Shown one piece after another: positions 6,921 to 9,442 of a DNA stretch of 9,442 nt. The position numbers and the translations under genes are program-made. The notes beneath the pieces are model-generated. The model was given only the letters and a program-made list of their open reading frames with translations, was not told the origin of the DNA and made no database searches. This DNA is from an uncultured Clostridium sp. (GTDB lineage: Bacteria; Bacillota; Clostridia; TANB77; CAG-508). Within the stretch, counting starts at the first letter, position 1; every line of letters begins with the position of its first letter. The stretch is from assembly GCA_900556695.1 (NCBI GenBank), contig USQA01000035.1, positions 1-9,442 on the forward strand. Direction: 5' to 3'.

Positions 6921-7559
6921 ATGAACAGTCCTTTTGAGGGATTAACTAAATCTCAAGTTAATAAATTATTTGAATTATTAGGAGTACATATTTACAAATA
7001 TGATAAAAATCAGGAACTTATCCCAACAATAAGAAATGAAAATATAATTGGTATTATAATATCTGGTTGTGCTCAAATTATTAATATAGAATATAATGGA
7101 AATGAAATTTTAATAGAAGAGCTTTTACCTAATAGTATCTTTGGTACAAATATTTCAGGAACAAACAATGAAAATTACCAAATAATTGCAAAACAAGACA
7201 CTCAAGTTGTAATAATTGATTATAATAAATTAATAAATCCTAAAAATTCTAAACATAGCTATTTTAATATTTTTATTAGAAATATATTTGATATAATAAA
7301 TACAAAATTTAAAGAAAAAAATGAAAGAATTAGAATATTAGAAAAAAAACAAATAAGAGATAAACTCTTAGAATTTTTTGAAATTGAACATAAAAAAGGA
7401 CGTTTAAAATATATATATCTGCCTTTTAGTTTTAGAGCTTTAGCTGATTATTTAGGTGTTAATAGATCTGCGATGTTTAGAGAATTAAGACACTTAAAAG
7501 ATGAAAAACTTATTGAAATAACTGATAGGAAAATTACTTTATTATATAAACAACAATAA
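6921..7559 (+). CDS. Crp/Fnr-family transcriptional regulator
   Basis: The product (212 aa from ATG 6921) has an N-terminal cyclic-nucleotide-binding-like beta-roll (about 1-110), a long dimerisation helix (about 112-145) and a C-terminal winged helix. The helix-turn-helix, FRALADYLGVNRSAMFRELRHLK, lies at about 171-193. It has only one cysteine (Cys50), so it cannot carry an Fnr-type [4Fe-4S] cluster. The phosphate-binding FGE...RxA signature of cAMP-binding Crp is absent (FGTNISG), so the effector is unknown. In the recognition helix Arg182 and Arg187 match Crp Arg180 and Arg185, but Ser183 replaces the Glu181 that reads TGTGA, which suggests a different target. It is divergent from nrdDG across about 110 nt and ends at a shared terminator. 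Clostridial relatives often sit beside redox or nitrosative-stress genes (general knowledge). I infer a role in controlling nrdDG and itself. Confidence 0.88.
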   Translation: MNSPFEGLTKSQVNKLFELLGVHIYKYDKNQELIPTIRNENIIGIIISGCAQIINIEYNGNEILIEELLPNSIFGTNISGTNNENYQIIAKQDTQVVIIDYNKLINPKNSKHSYFNIFIRNIFDIINTKFKEKNERIRILEKKQIRDKLLEFFEIEHKKGRLKYIYLPFSFRALADYLGVNRSAMFRELRHLKDEKLIEITDRKITLLYKQQ

Positions 7560-7563
7560 TTTT

Positions 7564-7596
7564 AAAAGAACAAATTTATTTCATAAATTTTCTTTT
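7564..7596 (+). terminator. AT-only hairpin after the regulator gene
   Basis: A 14-bp stem with a 2-nt bulge (7564-7579 with 7583-7596) closes a TTC loop and starts 5 nt after the stop codon. It is nearly all A/T and therefore weak. It may protect the 3' end or assist the stronger terminator that follows. Confidence 0.3.
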
Positions 7597-7601
7597 ATAT
7601 A

Positions 7602-7645
7602 AAAAACTCAAATTGTTAAATTTTCACTTAACAGTTTGAGTTTTT
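7602..7645. terminator. Bidirectional terminator between the regulator and the ZIP transporter
   Basis: Arms of 18 nt (7602-7619 and 7628-7645) are complementary with a single G-T pair and enclose an 8-nt loop. The feet are A5/T5 and T-rich sequence follows on both sides, so the hairpin works as an intrinsic terminator for the plus-strand regulator and for the minus-strand ZIP gene, which ends at 7670. Confidence 0.88.
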
Positions 7646-7669
7646 ATATTCAATTTATATTCTATTCTT

Positions 7670-8467
7670 TTATCCTAAAGCTACATCTAATATCATCATA
7701 ACAATGAAACCAAAAATTAAACCTAAAGTAGCTAAATTTTTATTTTCTTTTATTGATTCTGGTAATAATTCTCTTGCTACAACTGCAATCATTGCTCCAG
7801 CTGCAAATGCTAATAAAAATGGTAATACATTTCTTATACTTAACACTAATATTGCTCCTATAACAGCTGATACTGGTTCTACTAATGCTGATGCCTGCCC
7901 AATCATAAAACTTTTAAATCTTGAAAATCCTTCATTTCTTAATGGCAAAGACACTGCTGCACCTTCTGGGAAGTTTTGAATTCCAATTCCTATTGCTAAC
8001 ATAAGTGCACTTACTAAACTTACTCCTGGAACTCCACTTGCAATTCCTCCAAAAGCTACACCTATTGCCATTCCTTCTGGTATATTATGAATTGTAATTG
8101 CTGAAACTAATAGAATGCTTCTTTTTAATGATTTACTGTTTTTTAAATTTCCTTTTTCTTTTAATGCTTTATCTAAAAATTTATCTGAAAATAATACAAA
8201 TAAACCTCCAGTAATAAATCCAATTGTTGGTAATAGCCATGCTATGTATCCAAGTTCTTCAGATAATTCTATAGAAGGAGATAGTAATGACCAAAATGAT
8301 GCAGCAGTCATAACTCCAGCACTAAAACCTAAAATCGTGCTTAATACTTTTTTGTTTATATTTTTGAAAAAGCATACTGTAAGAGCTCCTAAAGCTGTTA
8401 TTCCCCATGTAAATATTGTTGCAATAAATGCTTGAATTACTACATTTTGATTTTCAAACCAATCCAA
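7670..8467 (-). CDS. ZIP-family divalent metal transporter (ZupT/GufA-like)
   Basis: The 265-aa integral membrane protein should import zinc and perhaps manganese, iron or other divalent metals. About eight hydrophobic segments are seen. The signature metal sites are HNIPEG (127-132) in the fourth segment and QNFPEG (164-169) in the fifth, with further acidic residues at Glu197 and in ARELLPE (231-237). These are typical of bacterial ZIP proteins of the GufA/ZupT group. The likely start is TTG (8465-8467), with GAGGTGA directly upstream at good spacing; a GTG three codons earlier (8474-8476) lies within that site and is less likely. It is a monocistronic unit: convergent with the regulator, with its own promoter about 100 nt upstream. 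Substrate cannot be decided from sequence. Confidence 0.93.
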   Translation of the reverse strand: MDWFENQNVVIQAFIATIFTWGITALGALTVCFFKNINKKVLSTILGFSAGVMTAASFWSLLSPSIELSEELGYIAWLLPTIGFITGGLFVLFSDKFLDKALKEKGNLKNSKSLKRSILLVSAITIHNIPEGMAIGVAFGGIASGVPGVSLVSALMLAIGIGIQNFPEGAAVSLPLRNEGFSRFKSFMIGQASALVEPVSAVIGAILVLSIRNVLPFLLAFAAGAMIAVVARELLPESIKENKNLATLGLIFGFIVMMILDVALG

Positions 8468-8480
8468 TTTTACTCACCTC

Positions 8481-8498
8481 GCACATTACATAATATGC
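8481..8498 (-). promoter_or_regulatory. Imperfect inverted repeat next to the ZIP ribosome binding site
   Basis: On the minus strand GCATATTATGTAATGTGC folds into about 7 bp (one G-U) with a 4-nt loop. It ends directly against the GAGGTGA ribosome binding site. It may be an operator or a leader hairpin that tunes translation. The evidence is the repeat alone. Confidence 0.3.
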
Positions 8499-8548
8499 GT
8501 TTTGTTGACATGATGATACAAAATTAGCTTTTTATTTTTTTGCAGACT

Positions 8549-8597
8549 GAATTAATGTAAACTATACGAATTAATATGAATTAATACAAACCAATAC
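8549..8597. repeat. Phased 10-bp repeats over the ZIP promoter
   Basis: On the plus strand GAATTAATGT (8549), GAATTAATAT (8568), GAATTAATAC (8578) and the weaker AAACCAATAC (8588) recur, with starts 19, 10 and 10 nt apart. That is close to whole helical turns, so bound proteins would face the same side. They flank and overlap the predicted -10 and -35. Confidence 0.55.
8561..8589 (-). promoter_or_regulatory. Candidate promoter of the ZIP transporter
   Basis: The minus strand has TTGTAT (8584-8589), a 17-nt spacer and TATAGT (8561-8566). The predicted start is near 8554, giving a leader of about 87 nt. The promoter is embedded in phased 10-bp repeats (8549-8597), which could be its operator. 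Confidence 0.5.
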
Positions 8598-8700
8598 GAA
8601 CAGTAGATTAATATTTTAAATTAAAAACTTGAGTAGCGCTAGCACACGGATAACCCGTGAAACCTCGAAAGTTTTAATTTAAAATATTAATCTACTGTTC
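8598..8700. repeat. 103-nt near-perfect palindrome with a GC-richer structured core
   Basis: The left arm 8598-8629 and right arm 8670-8700 are complementary over 31 bp with a single extra A in the left arm. The stem is extended by GAG (8631-8633) with CTC (8664-8666) and, outside an internal loop, by CAATA (8592-8596) with TATTG (8704-8708). The arms are about 16% GC; the core 8630-8669 is about half GC. The core holds a second hairpin, CACGG-ATAAC-CCGTG (8645-8659), and the self-complementary TAGCGCTA (8634-8641). No ORF is present and no target-site duplication was found. On the plus strand TTTTATT follows the stem; on the minus strand there is no T-tract. No match to a riboswitch or ribozyme that I know. 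Confidence 0.9.
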
Positions 8701-8747
8701 TTTTATTGCTCATTTATAATTTATTTCTATATTATAACAACATTATT

Positions 8748-9440
8748 TTAAAAATCTCTTTTATCTTTACCGAAAAATTTATTAAAGATTCCTTCATTTT
8801 CTTTATCTTTAATACTTTTATGTTGCTTTGATTTCTTTTTCTTTTTTACATACACTCCATTTTCATCATATTGATTATTTAACTTTGAAATGATAGATAA
8901 GAAATCACTATCTTCATCTTCATCATAATCGCTTAATTTTAGATTAATACCATTTTTCTTGTTGTAATATTTTTCTTCATTATAATCGTCGTAGTATTCA
9001 TCCTCATCTTCTTCGTCAAAATTAGCTATTGGTATTTTATTTTCGTTTGTTGTGCTATTTTCTTTATTATTTTCATAATATTTGTCTAGTTCATATTTTA
9101 GTTCTATGTCTTCTTTGTCTATAAAGTCTATTTCTTCTTCGTTTTTTTCTACTATATCTTCGATCTCTTCTAATTTGTATTCAGATAGATCTTTATCAAA
9201 TTTATCTGTTATTTCTTTTTGGAATACCTCATATACATTTTTTATTCCTTCTATTCTCCAATAATTTGAATTAATTACTGCTCCCATATTTAATTTTATG
9301 CCTGTTAATTCTTTTTCAAAACTTCTTTCTTTTTCTTGAATATCTTTTAGGTAACTTTTATTATACAATTCATTATATGCTCTTTTTGTAGATTTTCCAG
9401 CAATTTCTTTTAAAATCAATTCATATAAATTATTTATTTG
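8748..9440 (-). CDS. C-terminal part of an unrecognised acidic protein (5' end outside the window)
   Basis: I do not recognise this protein. An internal TTG at 9417-9419 would give 223 aa, but it has no ribosome binding site and the frame stays open to the window edge through coding-like codons (QINNLYEL). The gene therefore very probably starts beyond 9442 and at least 230 codons are seen. From the TTG, residues 1-90 look helical and charged, without membrane segments or a signal peptide. Residues 91-120 are a Glu/Lys-rich stretch. Two strongly acidic tracts follow (134-149 and 164-172, runs of D, E and Y), then a lysine-rich stretch (192-206) and a short tail IFNKFFGKDKRDF. It looks soluble and partly disordered, with alternating charge blocks as in proteins that bind nucleic acid or other proteins. 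Its stop is 47 nt from the large palindrome. Confidence 0.75.
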   Translation of the reverse strand, partial: QINNLYELILKEIAGKSTKRAYNELYNKSYLKDIQEKERSFEKELTGIKLNMGAVINSNYWRIEGIKNVYEVFQKEITDKFDKDLSEYKLEEIEDIVEKNEEEIDFIDKEDIELKYELDKYYENNKENSTTNENKIPIANFDEEDEDEYYDDYNEEKYYNKKNGINLKLSDYDEDEDSDFLSIISKLNNQYDENGVYVKKKKKSKQHKSIKDKENEGIFNKFFGKDKRDF

Positions 9441-9442
9441 CT

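Noticed and set aside
8505..8510. TTGACA on the plus strand as a -35 box
   Set aside because: No acceptable -10 lies 16-18 nt downstream and no plus-strand gene follows.
8630..8670. The core of the palindrome as a degenerate tRNA
   Set aside because: The CACGG/CCGTG hairpin and CCTCGAA recall anticodon and T arms, but there is no acceptor stem, no proper T arm and no GGTTCGAATCC-type sequence.
8598..8700. The palindrome as a CRISPR unit, retron RNA, integron attC site or hammerhead/twister ribozyme
   Set aside because: There is a single inverted repeat and no direct-repeat/spacer array, no reverse transcriptase or integrase in the window, no RYYYAAC/GTTRRRY attC boxes, and the catalytic core of known ribozymes is absent. 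GAAAC-like and CTCGAA-like bits are too short to count.
8598..8700. Insertion sequence ends with a target-site duplication
   Set aside because: The bases flanking the two arms are not direct repeats and no transposase fragment is present. A MITE remains possible but unproven.
8821..8850. A_AAA_AAG slippery heptamer in the lysine run of the acidic protein (around residues 191-196)
   Set aside because: The -1 frame stops after seven codons near the C-terminus with no domain boundary, so the sequence is explained by the lysine run.

Overview
The window is very AT-rich chromosomal DNA (GC in the twenties per cent by eye). It uses the standard bacterial code, with strong GGAGG-type ribosome binding sites, some TTG starts and close gene packing. 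With an oxygen-sensitive class III ribonucleotide reductase (nrdD-nrdG), a CopZ/CopA copper-efflux pair and a clostridial-style Crp/Fnr regulator, it suggests a strictly or facultatively anaerobic low-GC Firmicute, most likely a gut-type clostridium or relative. This placement is an inference from gene content. I see no phage, IS transposase, CRISPR array, rRNA or tRNA.

Layout, left to right. Positions 1-91 hold the start codon, RBS and promoter of a minus-strand gene that lies almost wholly outside the window. A palindromic Crp/Fnr-type site covers its -10 box, and a terminator hairpin for the preceding gene overlaps its -35 box. Next, all on the minus strand, come maa (sugar O-acetyltransferase, 92-652), tsaC (threonylcarbamoyl-AMP synthase, 852-1448), copA (1522-3723) and copZ (3729-3938). 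copZ-copA is a tight copper-export operon that may read through into tsaC. A hairpin at 4060-4098 separates it from the nrdD-nrdG operon (6807 down to 4115). A Crp/Fnr-family regulator (6921-7559) is transcribed divergently from nrdD. A 13-bp palindrome touches both -35 boxes, so this regulator is the natural candidate to control nrdDG and itself. A bidirectional terminator (7602-7645) separates it from a convergent ZIP-family metal transporter (7670-8467). The right end carries the C-terminal part of an unrecognised acidic protein (8748 to the window edge).

The genes share a theme of anaerobic metabolism and metal handling: copper export, divalent metal uptake, and a glycyl-radical enzyme with an Fe-S activase. 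Direct regulatory links between the units are inferred only.

The least explained sequence is 8549-8700. Helically phased 10-bp repeats lie across the predicted ZIP promoter, directly abutting a 103-nt near-perfect palindrome (31-32-nt arms) whose AT-rich stem encloses a 40-nt GC-richer, internally structured core. It fits neither an ordinary terminator nor any riboswitch I recognise. It could be a MITE-like element, a structured small RNA or a protein-binding site. A second point of interest is a canonical A_AAA_AAC slippery heptamer in copA just after the metal-binding domain. A -1 shift there reaches a stop after one codon and would release a free copper-chaperone domain, as known for E. 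coli copA.
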